A DNA stretch of 64,000 nt from Saprospiraceae bacterium (GCA_016719855.1 JADJYH010000040.1:30742-94741), one strand, 5' to 3'; counted from the stretch's first letter, positions 47,021 to 55,386 are shown. Notes: generated from the letters alone by a model not told the origin. Translations and numbers: made by a program.

Positions 47021-47776
47021 ATGAAGGCACTCATCATCGAAGACGAATCAACGGCGGCCCGCAGGCTGGCCAAGCTCATCCAGGAGATTGACCCGAGCAT
47101 CGAAATCCTCGACCAACTCGACAGCATCGAGGCATCGCTCAACTGGTTTGCCCAGCACCCGATGCCCGACCTGATTTTCATGGACATCAACCTTGCCGAT
47201 GGGCTGAGTTTTGAAATTTTCAACCACCAGGAAATCACAAGTCCCATCATTTTTACGACGGCATTCGACCAGTACGCCTTGCAGGCTTTCAAGGTCAACT
47301 CCGTTGACTACCTGCTAAAGCCCATCAAAAAAGCAGAGCTGGAACAGGCCATTGGCAAATACATCAAGCTGCACAAACCGAGCGACATCAACTACACGGC
47401 GCTCGCCAGCGCCATGCAGCGTGACGAGTACAACCGCAGGTTCCTCATCCGTTTTGGGCAAACTATCAAAGTGGTCGAGTTTCGGGAGGCGGCTTATTTT
47501 TACACGGAGGACAAGATCACATTTATCATGACCAAGAGCGGCAAGCGCTATCCCATCGAGCCGTCGCTGGAAAAGCTGGAGGAAATTGCAGACCCCAGGT
47601 CGTTTTTCCGCATCAATCGGCAGTTCATCGTCAACATCGAGTGCATTAAGGAGATGTATTCCTACTCAAAATCAAGGGTGAAGCTCATCCTCGACCCGCC
47701 CATTGACAAGGAGACGGTCGTAAGCACGGAACGTTCCCCTGTCTTCAAAAAATGGTTGCTGGGAAAGGAGGGATGA
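47021..47776 (+). CDS. LytTR family response regulator
   Basis: This is the cognate regulator of the upstream kinase. The receiver domain has acidic residues at the start (IIEDE), the phospho-acceptor Asp55 in FMDINLADG, a Thr in IIFTTAFDQYA and Lys100 in YLLKPIKK. Residues of about 145-245 form a LytTR DNA-binding domain (FREAAYFYTEDKITFIMT, FFRINRQFIVN). The length of 251 residues is normal for the LytR/AlgR type. Targets are not visible; genes in this neighbourhood or the island are candidates only by position. Confidence 0.95.
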   Translation: MKALIIEDESTAARRLAKLIQEIDPSIEILDQLDSIEASLNWFAQHPMPDLIFMDINLADGLSFEIFNHQEITSPIIFTTAFDQYALQAFKVNSVDYLLKPIKKAELEQAIGKYIKLHKPSDINYTALASAMQRDEYNRRFLIRFGQTIKVVEFREAAYFYTEDKITFIMTKSGKRYPIEPSLEKLEEIADPRSFFRINRQFIVNIECIKEMYSYSKSRVKLILDPPIDKETVVSTERSPVFKKWLLGKEG

Positions 47777-47893
47777 ATTTCAAGCGCAAATTATACTTCT
47801 GGCCGTTAGCATTTTTTGGCCAACAGCCAATAGCCAAAGGACAAAAGCAATTTCAAATGGACAAAACCTGGCTCCAAAGTCTAAACAGCTTCC

Positions 47894-47901
47894 TACTTTT
47901 G
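47894..47901 (+). promoter_or_regulatory. Possible -7 promoter element TACTTTTG
   Basis: TACTTTTG fits the TAnnTTTG consensus and lies 37 bases upstream of the ATG at 47938. The -33 element is not clear. Confidence 0.3.
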
Positions 47902-47937
47902 GGCCGCTAAATTCAAGCCATCATCAGCCCGTTTTTT

Positions 47938-48381
47938 ATGTCAAACAAAGATTTCCTCTACGCCATCGCCGACGCCGAAAACCTTATGAAGGGCTTCACC
48001 GAATGCACCTTGCCGAAGGAAGAATGGACCCACGAATCGCACCTCATTGCAGGGCTTTGGCTCCTTGCCCGCCACGGCGAAAAGGCCCTGCCCGAAATGC
48101 GCACCCGGTTGCTCCGCTACAACGAATCCGTCGGTGGGGTGAACGACGACCACAACGGCTACCACGAGACCATGACTGTTTTCTGGCTCTGGGCCATTCG
48201 GGAGTTGTTCGCTGATGACAATGGCAAGGTGTACTGGAGCCAGGACGCCCTTGACGACCTCATTTTCGATGAAACCCTGGCAGACCGCAACCTTTGGACG
48301 GAGTTTTATTCCAAAGAAAAAATGATGTCGGTGGAAGCGAGGGGGGGCTACGTGCCGCCGGACTTGAAGGAGATGGAATGA
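47938..48381 (+). CDS. Conserved hypothetical protein
   Basis: This cytoplasmic-looking protein of 147 residues has no signal peptide. It is mostly helical in composition and carries a WTHESHLIAGLWLLARHG stretch and an N-H-N-G-Y-H-E-T-M-T motif. Paired His residues in both suggest a metal site or a helical-bundle fold, but I do not recognise a function. It is a normal-looking gene: codon use resembles its neighbours, and 161 bases follow the response regulator, so it probably has its own promoter. The genes after it are convergent. Confidence 0.8.
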   Translation: MSNKDFLYAIADAENLMKGFTECTLPKEEWTHESHLIAGLWLLARHGEKALPEMRTRLLRYNESVGGVNDDHNGYHETMTVFWLWAIRELFADDNGKVYWSQDALDDLIFDETLADRNLWTEFYSKEKMMSVEARGGYVPPDLKEME

Positions 48382-48407
48382 GTTTTTATTTGGCCATTTG
48401 TTCCTGC

Positions 48408-48779
48408 CTAATCACAATCCAGTACGATTTCGTTGATTGCAAACGAGTCAATTTGCAGGGAAACAACTTGTGAAAAAACATTGCCTGGACAATTGCAGGT
48501 ATAGTGGAGTTTGAGGTATTTTAATGCTTCTTCATAACGGTAAAGGGAGTCACCAGGCAGTATTTCCTCGGACGTAAATCGGATCGTGTCAATATTGTCA
48601 CGCCGTACCCGGTAGGTAAGTTCAAGGCCATTGACAGTGCAACTGTCGGACTGGTTTTTTATCAAAAACTCAACAAAAGCTGGATTTATATAGTCCTTTT
48701 CATAGGAGCAAGCCCAAGCCAAGTACAGGAAAAAAGCCAACACGGGAATTGAAATGAGCAATTTAGTCGTGGTTTTCAT
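48408..48779 (-). CDS. Small putative lipoprotein
   Basis: This 123-residue protein starts MKTTTKLLISIPVLAFFLYL and has a lipobox-like AWAC at residues 21-24, so it should be lipidated and exported. The mature part is short and polar and contains LHYTCNCPGN, a pair of Cys residues, and a C-terminal VLDCD. I do not recognise the family. Its start overlaps the end of the upstream gene by 17 bases, which makes the two a translationally coupled pair. Confidence 0.7.
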   Translation of the reverse strand: MKTTTKLLISIPVLAFFLYLAWACSYEKDYINPAFVEFLIKNQSDSCTVNGLELTYRVRRDNIDTIRFTSEEILPGDSLYRYEEALKYLKLHYTCNCPGNVFSQVVSLQIDSFAINEIVLDCD

Positions 48780-49155
48780 GGACCATCATTTTTTGAAAAA
48801 CGAGCAGGGAAAACAAGCAGCCTGTCACGGAAAACAGGCAATCGTTCCAGTCAAACGTGCCGATGCCAAAATCTGCGGCCTGCCAAGCTTCGAAAAGCAG
48901 TGACACCACTGAGGCAATTATACCGAGCAACCAAACGCCTGCTTTGGCCTTCGGGTGCCAGACCAAAATCAATGCCGAAGCCATCGCAAATGACCACAGC
49001 AAACTTGGCAGGGAATGCAAAATTAGAGCTGGTATAGGTAGTTCAATTGTAGCCCCATCCCCAAAAAAAGCGGCTCGTTTTGGCCGGAAGAAACGGTAAA
49101 TGGCAGCTCCGACTAGGAGGGGAAACAAGACAAGTAGTAGGGCTTGCTTTAGCAT
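48763..49155 (-). CDS. Small integral membrane protein
   Basis: This 130-residue protein begins at the ATG at 49155 (MLKQALLLVLFPLLVGAAIY). I preferred this start because a hydrophobic segment begins at once; the frame is open further upstream but polar there. Four membrane segments are visible, at about 5-22, 42-60, 65-85 and 98-118, with a G-I-G-T-F-D-W-N-D-C loop before the last. That loop resembles small VanZ-like or DUF2809-like membrane proteins, but I cannot assign it. It is coupled to the lipoprotein downstream on the minus strand and divergent from the large lipoprotein at 49267. Confidence 0.7.
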   Translation of the reverse strand: MLKQALLLVLFPLLVGAAIYRFFRPKRAAFFGDGATIELPIPALILHSLPSLLWSFAMASALILVWHPKAKAGVWLLGIIASVVSLLFEAWQAADFGIGTFDWNDCLFSVTGCLFSLLVFQKMMVHENHD

Positions 49156-49266
49156 ATTTGTTTTAGTTGAATTCCTTAACAGTTCAATATCTGACGCTAA
49201 CCCACCTAATAGGGCATTTATCACATCTTTGACGTAGCTTTTCACTTCAAAATATTTTCAACATGA

Positions 49267-51171
49267 ATGCAAAATTCACTTTCTTTTATAGTTTTAGTGT
49301 TTTCGGTTTACTTTGGCTGGGTAGGCTGCAAACTTAACTCAGATACCCAAAAGTCCGTAGCCCAAAAATTTCACCCCAACGACCCCTTTAAATCCACGAT
49401 GGTGCCCAGCCAATTCTTCGATATCAAGGCGAAGACTGACAACGTGGTTGAAGGTCAGCAAGGTACACTGATGGTGCTGCCTAAAGGCTGCTTCACCGAC
49501 TCCGCTGGGAAGGTCTTTGGTGGCAATGTAAAAATTGAACTGGCAGAAGCTTTTTCGTTGAAGGATATGCTTCAATCCAACCTGACCACTACTTCCGGTG
49601 GTAAGCCAATTATCACCGATGGCATGATTTACTGGAATGCAACGACGGCGGACGGTAGGCAGCTTTTTGTGAATAAAGATGATCCCATTTACATCGAAAT
49701 ACCAACCAACAAACGCCAACCGGGCATGATGGCATACAAGGGTGTTCGGGACGAGGACGGCAATATGGACTGGGTGGAGCCGAAAGCAATCGAACAGTAT
49801 TTGATGCCGGTGGACATTCATTCGCTGAATTTTTATCCTGAGGGATTTGAAACCACTGTAGAGTCGGTCATGCCTTTTAATGGTCATAAGGTCGCAGATA
49901 AAGCGTTGAAGGACAGCATTTTCTACAGCCTATCTTTTGACAATTTAAAAAGATGGATAGAAACCATAGAACGGGTAGAATTTAATAATAACGAGCCTCA
50001 CCACAACAAGCACAAGCGCATTGAAAATGGCAAGTACACTGATGATTTTTACGAAGCCATTCCAATACAAGATACTTCAGCAGTAGCTAAAGATTTGCCG
50101 GAATGTGGCGTTGATCCTGCTAGCATCAAGGTTATTTGGTCGGACAAGTATCAAAATACGCTACTTGCCACCCGTGAATTTGAGGCCCGAATGAAATGGA
50201 TTCATGAAGCCTGCAACACCTCAATTTTGGAAATTTACGTGAATAACCTTGACCGCAACCTCTGGGAACTCGATAGCATGGCGGCGGAGGCAATTTTAAA
50301 ATTCCCCACTTGGGAGGCGATGAGAGACTCAATACAATCAGATATAATCGGATTCTTTCACCCAACTACTAAAAATGAACATGTGGCCGAACAATTTCGA
50401 GCATTTGCGAAGCAGCGTTTAACAAAAATAAAGGATGGAGGAAGATATGCTGCATTGCTGCATGGATTCTATAAGAATCGTTTAATGGAAGTAAAAGCCG
50501 AGTTAGAAGCAAAACAAGAAGAAGCCATTAAAGCTTTTAGAGAAATATCGCCAGCGGCTCAAAAAAAAGTAGCAGAGTACAAGGAACTGCTTTGGCAACG
50601 GGAAAAATATCGAATGGATTCCTATGGCTTTGAATGGACAAATAATGGCTGGATAAATATAGACACGGGTATCCAGCCAAAAGATTGGGGAGAACAGAAT
50701 TTAGAAGTTTTAGTTGAAAGTGATGTCTCATTCGAAAGGGTGCATACCTACGTTGTGTACAATTCCATTAAGAGTATTTACCGATTGAACTCCACTGACA
50801 ATAAAGTATTTTATGTCGGAAATGCAGATGAACGCATGATGAGTATGCCCAGAAAAAAGCAAGCATCAGTGATTGCCATTGGTTACAAAGGCGATTTGTT
50901 ATACATGGGTTCGGAGCAATTTACCACGGGAACACCCAACTTGAAGGTCTCCCTAAAATCTACTACCCAAGAAGAAATAACCCAGATGCTTGCCAAATAT
51001 GAAAAGTATGAAGCTGAAAACAGGATTGACATTGATTTGGAATACCAGGCATTTTTCCAAAATGAAAGTAAGAAAAAGGATGAACAAATTGAAGTGCTAA
51101 AGAAGCTTATATTTTCGGTTTATAGATGCTGCGTCGGATCCAGTGGTCCAGTTTTGCAATCAACTGGATAA
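49267..51171 (+). CDS. Large putative lipoprotein of unknown function
   Basis: The ATG at 49267 opens a lipoprotein signal (MQNSLSFIVLVFSVYFGWVG, lipobox Cys21). Residues 40-200 have a beta-rich region (GTLMVLPKGCFTDSAGKVFG, VKIELAEAFSLKDMLQ) resembling the N-terminal beta-sandwich of large Bacteroidetes lipoproteins. The middle is charged and helical, with a coiled segment at about 390-450 (EVKAELEAKQEEAIKAF). I do not recognise the function. The last 21 residues (SVYRCCVGSSG...) are unlike the rest. A +1 frame from about 51104 reads SLYFRFIDAASDPVVQFCNQ and stops at 51196, which looks more natural and suggests a frameshift near the 3' end. Confidence 0.8.
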   Translation: MQNSLSFIVLVFSVYFGWVGCKLNSDTQKSVAQKFHPNDPFKSTMVPSQFFDIKAKTDNVVEGQQGTLMVLPKGCFTDSAGKVFGGNVKIELAEAFSLKDMLQSNLTTTSGGKPIITDGMIYWNATTADGRQLFVNKDDPIYIEIPTNKRQPGMMAYKGVRDEDGNMDWVEPKAIEQYLMPVDIHSLNFYPEGFETTVESVMPFNGHKVADKALKDSIFYSLSFDNLKRWIETIERVEFNNNEPHHNKHKRIENGKYTDDFYEAIPIQDTSAVAKDLPECGVDPASIKVIWSDKYQNTLLATREFEARMKWIHEACNTSILEIYVNNLDRNLWELDSMAAEAILKFPTWEAMRDSIQSDIIGFFHPTTKNEHVAEQFRAFAKQRLTKIKDGGRYAALLHGFYKNRLMEVKAELEAKQEEAIKAFREISPAAQKKVAEYKELLWQREKYRMDSYGFEWTNNGWINIDTGIQPKDWGEQNLEVLVESDVSFERVHTYVVYNSIKSIYRLNSTDNKVFYVGNADERMMSMPRKKQASVIAIGYKGDLLYMGSEQFTTGTPNLKVSLKSTTQEEITQMLAKYEKYEAENRIDIDLEYQAFFQNESKKKDEQIEVLKKLIFSVYRCCVGSSGPVLQSTG

Positions 51172-51259
51172 GATAAGTGGAAAAAATACCATTTGACGGC
51201 TTCAGCTAGGGATTCTTCCCGCTCGGAACGGATAGGTTTCATCCTCCATCTTTCCCACC

Positions 51260-51267
51260 TAACTTTG
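51260..51267 (+). promoter_or_regulatory. Possible -7 promoter element TAACTTTG
   Basis: TAACTTTG fits TAnnTTTG but lies only four bases before the ATG at 51272, which would give a leaderless transcript. It may be a chance match. Confidence 0.2.
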
Positions 51268-51271
51268 AAAA

Positions 51272-52276
51272 ATGATTCCGAGTAAATCAATTCGAAAATA
51301 TATCGTGTTTGCTATCCTTGGCTATTTCATGGCTTTCCTAGCTATGCTAGGTACATCGTGCAAGCACGAGCCACTCTTCGGCGACGACGGCCTGATACCC
51401 ATTGACTCCACCGACACATTGGACACGATAGGTATCATTGACACGATACCCACTGGCACGCCCTGCGACCCAGACAAGGTCTATTTTGAGACGGAAGTAC
51501 TGCCGATTTTGATTTCCAACTGTGCCATGGCCGGCTGCCACAACGCTACTTCTCACCAAGAAGACGTCATTCTGGACAGCTATGCCAACGTGATGCAAAC
51601 TGCAGAGGTTGCGCCTTTTGACCTTGGCGAAAGCAAACTATACGAGGCCATCACCGAAACTGACCCTGATAAAAAAATGCCCCCGCCGCCCAACGCTGCC
51701 TTGAGCCAAGACCAGATACAGGTCATCAGCAATTGGATTTTGCAAGGTGCGCAGAACCTCGAATGCGACCCCAACGCCGGGGGCTGCGATACTACGGATG
51801 TCAGCTTTTCGCAGACGCTGAACCCTATCATCAATACCTACTGCAAGGGCTGCCACAGCGGAACGAACCCTTCCGGCGGCATCAGCTTAGACAGTTACAA
51901 CAATAACTTTATGAAAAAATACTTGATAGTCAGCATTTTAGCCACGACGACCCTTTTTGGTTCCTGTTACTACGATGTGGAGGAAACGCTTTACCCAACG
52001 CTCGAATGCAGTACAACGGGCGTCACATACAACGTGGTAGTGGAGCCGCTCATTAGTAGCAAATGCAACAAATGCCACGATGCCGCCAACAACAACGGCA
52101 ACATCACGCTGGAGGGCTATGTCAATTTGAAGAAATACGTGGACAGCGGCCAATTGATAGGCGCAATCAAGCACAGTCCTGGTTTTTCGCAAATGCCCAA
52201 GAACGAGGGGCAACTCGTTGATTGCGACATCCAAAAGATTGAATCTTGGATAAATGAAGGCGCATTGCAGAATTAG
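51272..52276 (+). CDS. Cytochrome c-like lipoprotein, apparently a fusion of two genes
   Basis: The 334-residue ORF starts as a lipoprotein (MIPSKSIRKYIVFAILGYFM, lipobox GTSC30). It has a cytochrome c-like domain with C84-x4-C89-H90 and the MPPPPNAALSQDQIQVISNW segment typical of Planctomycete-type cytochrome c domains. A second such domain starts, with C191-x2-C194-H195, and breaks off after GISLDSYNN. The sequence then continues with a complete second lipoprotein signal peptide (MKKYLIVSILATTTLFGSC, Met214 to Cys232) and another domain with C265-x2-C268-H269 and a final FSQMPKNEGQL, IESWINEGA. A signal peptide in the middle of a protein is not normal. I infer that an in-frame deletion joined two paralogous genes, or that translation also starts at 51911. 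Haem binding in an electron-transfer role is inference from the CxxCH motifs. Confidence 0.8.
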   Translation: MIPSKSIRKYIVFAILGYFMAFLAMLGTSCKHEPLFGDDGLIPIDSTDTLDTIGIIDTIPTGTPCDPDKVYFETEVLPILISNCAMAGCHNATSHQEDVILDSYANVMQTAEVAPFDLGESKLYEAITETDPDKKMPPPPNAALSQDQIQVISNWILQGAQNLECDPNAGGCDTTDVSFSQTLNPIINTYCKGCHSGTNPSGGISLDSYNNNFMKKYLIVSILATTTLFGSCYYDVEETLYPTLECSTTGVTYNVVVEPLISSKCNKCHDAANNNGNITLEGYVNLKKYVDSGQLIGAIKHSPGFSQMPKNEGQLVDCDIQKIESWINEGALQN

Positions 52277-52337
52277 CAAGCGTTTATCTTTTACCTTCAA
52301 CCCGAAATCCAACCATCCATCACCACAACCTTGTTTT

Positions 52338-52745
52338 ATGAAAAAATTACTCATCATCACTGGAATCCTCATTCTTGGAGCAGGAATCTACGGCATTTAC
52401 GAGTTCAGCCGGGGCCATGAAAGCAATGCCAATGCAAAATCAGACGTGACCATTTCGGCCAATGAACTCCTTACTGCCTTTCAAACGGGGGAGGAGGAAG
52501 CCAACGCCAAGTACAACGACAAAGTGATTGAAGTGACTGGCGAGGTACGGGAAGCTACCCAGACCGATGGCAAGACCATCGTCCGCCTGGATGCTGGCGA
52601 CTCCATGGCTGGGGTCACTTGCGAGCTGGACGACCAAGCCAAGCACAAACGCACCGACTTCAAAACGGGAGACCCCGTCACCTTTAAATGTACCTGCACA
52701 GGCATTCTGATGGACGTAGTGCTGGTGCGCTGCGTGGAGAAATAA
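52338..52745 (+). CDS. OB-fold protein (tRNA_anti-like)
   Basis: This 135-residue protein starts at the ATG at 52338 (MKKLLIITGILILGAGIYGI), an N-terminal membrane anchor or uncleaved signal. Residues 48-130 match the tRNA_anti-like OB-fold of exported proteins: ELLTAFQTGEEEANAKYNDK, VIEVTGEVRE, TIVRLDAG, then VTFKCTCTGILMD with a Cys pair. The frame is open further upstream but in clearly non-coding sequence. It sits between the cytochrome-like gene (62 bases away) and the barrel gene (10 bases away), so the three are probably one operon. Its partner or ligand is unknown. Confidence 0.8.
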   Translation: MKKLLIITGILILGAGIYGIYEFSRGHESNANAKSDVTISANELLTAFQTGEEEANAKYNDKVIEVTGEVREATQTDGKTIVRLDAGDSMAGVTCELDDQAKHKRTDFKTGDPVTFKCTCTGILMDVVLVRCVEK

Positions 52746-52754
52746 TTTTCAATC

Positions 52755-53630
52755 ATGAAAAAAAGAACCTTGATTATCGTGTTCAGCTTGCTGAACCTGG
52801 CCGTGCTGTCCGCACAAGACGACTTGCTGGCACTCCTCAGCAATGACGAGCCTACCACGGAGTACGCCACTGCAGCCTTTAAAACCAACCGTGTCATTAA
52901 CCTACACTCCATCGAAAGCACGGCGGGCGGGGTGCTGGACATCAAGATTTCGCACCGATTTGGCTTCGTCAATGGCGGCTTTTCGGAGTTGTTTGGGTTA
53001 GACCAAGCCTCCATCCGCATTGGGGCAGATTATGGCGTCACCAAAAGGTTCACGGTTGGCTTTGGCCGCAGCAGCTATGAGAAGACTTACGATGGGTTTC
53101 TGAAATACAAGATATTCCGGCAAAGTAGTGGGGCGAAAGTGATGCCTGTCACGGCCTCGCTGTTGACCACCACGGCCATCAAGACCATTCCTTGGGCCAA
53201 CCCCGACCGGGAAAACTACGCCAGTTCCCGCATGTACTACACTTTTCAGTTGATGGTAGGGCGGAAGTTCAGCGACAATTTCAGCCTGCAACTTTCACCG
53301 ACGCTCGTTCACCGCAACCTCGTGCGCACCAAGTCAGAAAGCAACGACGTGCTGGCACTTGGGGTGGCTGTTCGCCAAAAACTCACCAAACGGGTCGCCA
53401 TCAATGCCGAGTACGTGTACGTGTTGCCCGACCAATTGGCCGACGGCTACCGCAACTCGCTTTCCATTGGCTTTGATATTGAAACGGGCGGGCACGTGTT
53501 CCAACTGCATTTCACCAATTCTACTTCCATGATTGAAAAAGGGTACGTCACCGAAACCATTGGCAACTGGCGCAATGGCGGGGTGCATTTCGGCTTCAAT
53601 GTGTCGAGGGTTTTTACGGTGAGGAAGTAG
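52755..53630 (+). CDS. DUF5777-like beta-barrel protein
   Basis: This 291-residue protein has a signal peptide (MKKRTLIIVFSLLNLAVLSA) and alternating amphipathic beta-strands over its length, for example VLDIKISHRFGFVNGGF, IRIGADYGVTKRFTVGFG, SLQLSPTLVHRN and INAEYVYVLPDQLADG. These patterns fit the DUF5777 family of outer-membrane barrels found near cytochrome c-like and OB-fold genes in Bacteroidetes (family knowledge). It is only ten bases after the OB-fold gene. The three genes together probably encode an exported redox-linked complex; that is inference from order and motifs. Confidence 0.8.
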   Translation: MKKRTLIIVFSLLNLAVLSAQDDLLALLSNDEPTTEYATAAFKTNRVINLHSIESTAGGVLDIKISHRFGFVNGGFSELFGLDQASIRIGADYGVTKRFTVGFGRSSYEKTYDGFLKYKIFRQSSGAKVMPVTASLLTTTAIKTIPWANPDRENYASSRMYYTFQLMVGRKFSDNFSLQLSPTLVHRNLVRTKSESNDVLALGVAVRQKLTKRVAINAEYVYVLPDQLADGYRNSLSIGFDIETGGHVFQLHFTNSTSMIEKGYVTETIGNWRNGGVHFGFNVSRVFTVRK

Positions 53631-53642
53631 TTGGGATATTGG

Positions 53643-53680
53643 GATATTGAGTTATTGGGCTATCGTAATCACTCAATATC
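53643..53680. terminator. AT-rich inverted repeat between convergent genes
   Basis: GATATTGAG pairs with CTCAATATC across a 20-base loop. A neighbouring TTATTGGG and CCCAATAA can pair as an alternative. It lies between the barrel gene and a small minus-strand gene, where a bidirectional terminator is expected. Confidence 0.35.
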
Positions 53681-53699
53681 TTAATAACCCAATAACCAA

Positions 53700-53861
53700 T
53701 CACCTGCCCGGGCATTTCTTGCAGCGCTTGCCTTCCTTGTGTTTTTTACAGCATTTCTTCTTGTTCTTGGACTGGAGCACTGGTAGCCAGAACGGCAGGT
53801 GGCGGTGGACATTGGTGGGCGTCCCGCCTTCTTCATCAAACAACTTTTTTTGCTTGCTCAT
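53700..53861 (-). CDS. Small basic Cys-rich protein with CCKKHKEGKRCKKCP tail
   Basis: This 53-residue ORF starts at 53861 (MSKQKKLFDEEGGTPTNVHR) and ends with a very basic, Cys-rich stretch: C-C-K-K-H-K-E-G-K-R-C-K-K-C-P. The four Cys and the lysines suggest a small metal-binding or nucleic-acid-binding tail. I recall similar short Bacteroidetes proteins with this tail, but the function is unknown. It is convergent with the barrel gene and divergent from the aminotransferase gene. Confidence 0.6.
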   Translation of the reverse strand: MSKQKKLFDEEGGTPTNVHRHLPFWLPVLQSKNKKKCCKKHKEGKRCKKCPGR

Positions 53862-54015
53862 GTAGTTGTGGTTGAAAACGTTGGGCAAAAGTAATGCGCC
53901 TTTTTGGATAGATTGTCATTTCGTTGCAATTAATTTAGATTGCATCTTGATAAGGGCTTGTAATTGATTGAACGCTGATTTGCCCGAAAGCATGGTAGAA
54001 TCAGAATCTGACCAT

Positions 54016-54023
54016 TAACTTTG
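54016..54023 (+). promoter_or_regulatory. Possible -7 promoter element TAACTTTG before the aminotransferase gene
   Basis: TAACTTTG fits TAnnTTTG and lies 86 bases before the chosen ATG. A TTTG at 53979-53982 is too far for a normal -33 spacing. Tentative. Confidence 0.35.
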
Positions 54024-54108
54024 CAGGAAATTACTCAATTTGACGGTTTGGGCTTGTCAGGTGCTTTTCAAAGCCCGAACTCAAAACTCACAACTTATAC
54101 TCAAGAAA

Positions 54109-55386
54109 ATGGTACAGGAAGCAACCCATCTCGGCGCTGCCGAACTCATGGAACTCGAAGACAAGTATGGTGCACACAACTACCACCCGCTGCCCGTGGT
54201 ACTTTCTCGTGGGGAGGGCGTTTTCGTCTGGGACGTGGACGGCAAGCGCTACTACGATTTCCTTTCTGCTTACTCGGCAGTGAACCAAGGGCATTGCCAC
54301 CCTCGCATCATTGATGCATTGAAAAATCAGGCGGAGAAGCTGACCCTGACCTCTCGTGCCTTTTACAATGACCAATTGGGCCCTTACGAAAAGTTCGTGA
54401 CCAGCTACTTCGGCTACGATCGGGTGCTGCCGATGAATACGGGGGTGGAAGCCGTGGAGACTGCCATGAAGCTTTGCAAAAAATGGGGCTACAAGGTCAA
54501 GGGCATTGCGGAGCAAAACGCCAAAATCATCTTTGCCGCAGGCAACTTCCATGGCCGCACTCAGGCCATCATCTCCGCTTCCGTTGACCCGGGAGCGACC
54601 ACGCATTTCGGGCCATACCTGCCCGGCATCGAAATCGTGCCCTACAACGACTTGAAGTCACTGGCCACAGCGCTCGAAGACCCGAACGTGGCTGGTTTCC
54701 TCGTGGAACCCATCCAAGGTGAAGCGGGCGTTTACGTCCCCGATGAAAACTACCTGCCCGAAGCCCGCCGCCTCTGCAAAGCGGCCAACGTGCTGTTCAT
54801 CGCTGACGAAGTTCAGACGGGTATTGCCCGGACGGGCAAACTGCTGGCCACTTGCGGCAACTGCGATTGCGCCAAAAGCTGTGAAAACCACTACGAAAGC
54901 CGCCCCGATATTCTGATTTTGGGCAAGGCGATGTCCGGTGGCGTGTTTCCTGTCTCCGCCGTGCTGGCCGACGACGAAATCATGATGACCATCAAGCCGG
55001 GCGAACATGGCAGTACTTTTGGGGGCAACCCACTGGCCTGCGCGGTGGCCATCGAAGCACTGAAAGTGGTGGAGGACGAAGGACTTGCCGAAAATGCCAT
55101 GTACCTCGGCAAGCTCTTCCGGGAGCGGATGCGCTGGATGATGGAGAAGACCTCCCTTGTGACCCTCGTGCGGGGCAAGGGCCTACTGAACGCCATCGTC
55201 ATTGACGATGAGGAGGACAGCCATACCGCTTGGGACATCTGCCTGAAACTTGCCGAAAATGGCCTGCTCGCCAAGCCGACGCACGGCAATATCATTCGTT
55301 TTGCGCCGCCGCTCGTGATGACGGAGGAACAGTTGCACGAGTGCTGCGACATCATCGAGCGGGTGGTGCTGGCGTTTAACAAGTAA
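54109..55386 (+). CDS. rocD: Ornithine--oxo-acid aminotransferase
   Basis: This PLP enzyme of 425 residues transfers the delta-amino group of ornithine to 2-oxoglutarate, giving glutamate semialdehyde for proline or glutamate metabolism. The class III aminotransferase pattern is complete: DFLSAYSAVNQGHCHPRI near the start, a NTGVEAVETAMKLCKKWGY segment, FHGRTQA, EPIQGEAGV, ADEVQTGIARTGK, the PLP lysine in ILGKAMSGG, and HGSTFGGNPLACAVA. The ATG at 54109 is the natural start; the in-frame region upstream to 54040 lacks family residues. Just before the PLP lysine there is a Cys-rich insertion, CGNCDCAKSCENH, absent from classical RocD. A hairpin terminator lies about 100 bases after the stop, and between them is a short scrap of a T9SS tail. 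Confidence 0.92.
   Translation: MVQEATHLGAAELMELEDKYGAHNYHPLPVVLSRGEGVFVWDVDGKRYYDFLSAYSAVNQGHCHPRIIDALKNQAEKLTLTSRAFYNDQLGPYEKFVTSYFGYDRVLPMNTGVEAVETAMKLCKKWGYKVKGIAEQNAKIIFAAGNFHGRTQAIISASVDPGATTHFGPYLPGIEIVPYNDLKSLATALEDPNVAGFLVEPIQGEAGVYVPDENYLPEARRLCKAANVLFIADEVQTGIARTGKLLATCGNCDCAKSCENHYESRPDILILGKAMSGGVFPVSAVLADDEIMMTIKPGEHGSTFGGNPLACAVAIEALKVVEDEGLAENAMYLGKLFRERMRWMMEKTSLVTLVRGKGLLNAIVIDDEEDSHTAWDICLKLAENGLLAKPTHGNIIRFAPPLVMTEEQLHECCDIIERVVLAFNK

Noticed and set aside
47773..47910. 45-codon ORF overlapping the stop of the response regulator (MNFKRKLYFWPLAFFGQQPI)
   Set aside because: The translation has no domain or clear membrane pattern, and a possible promoter for the next gene lies inside it. 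Probably chance.
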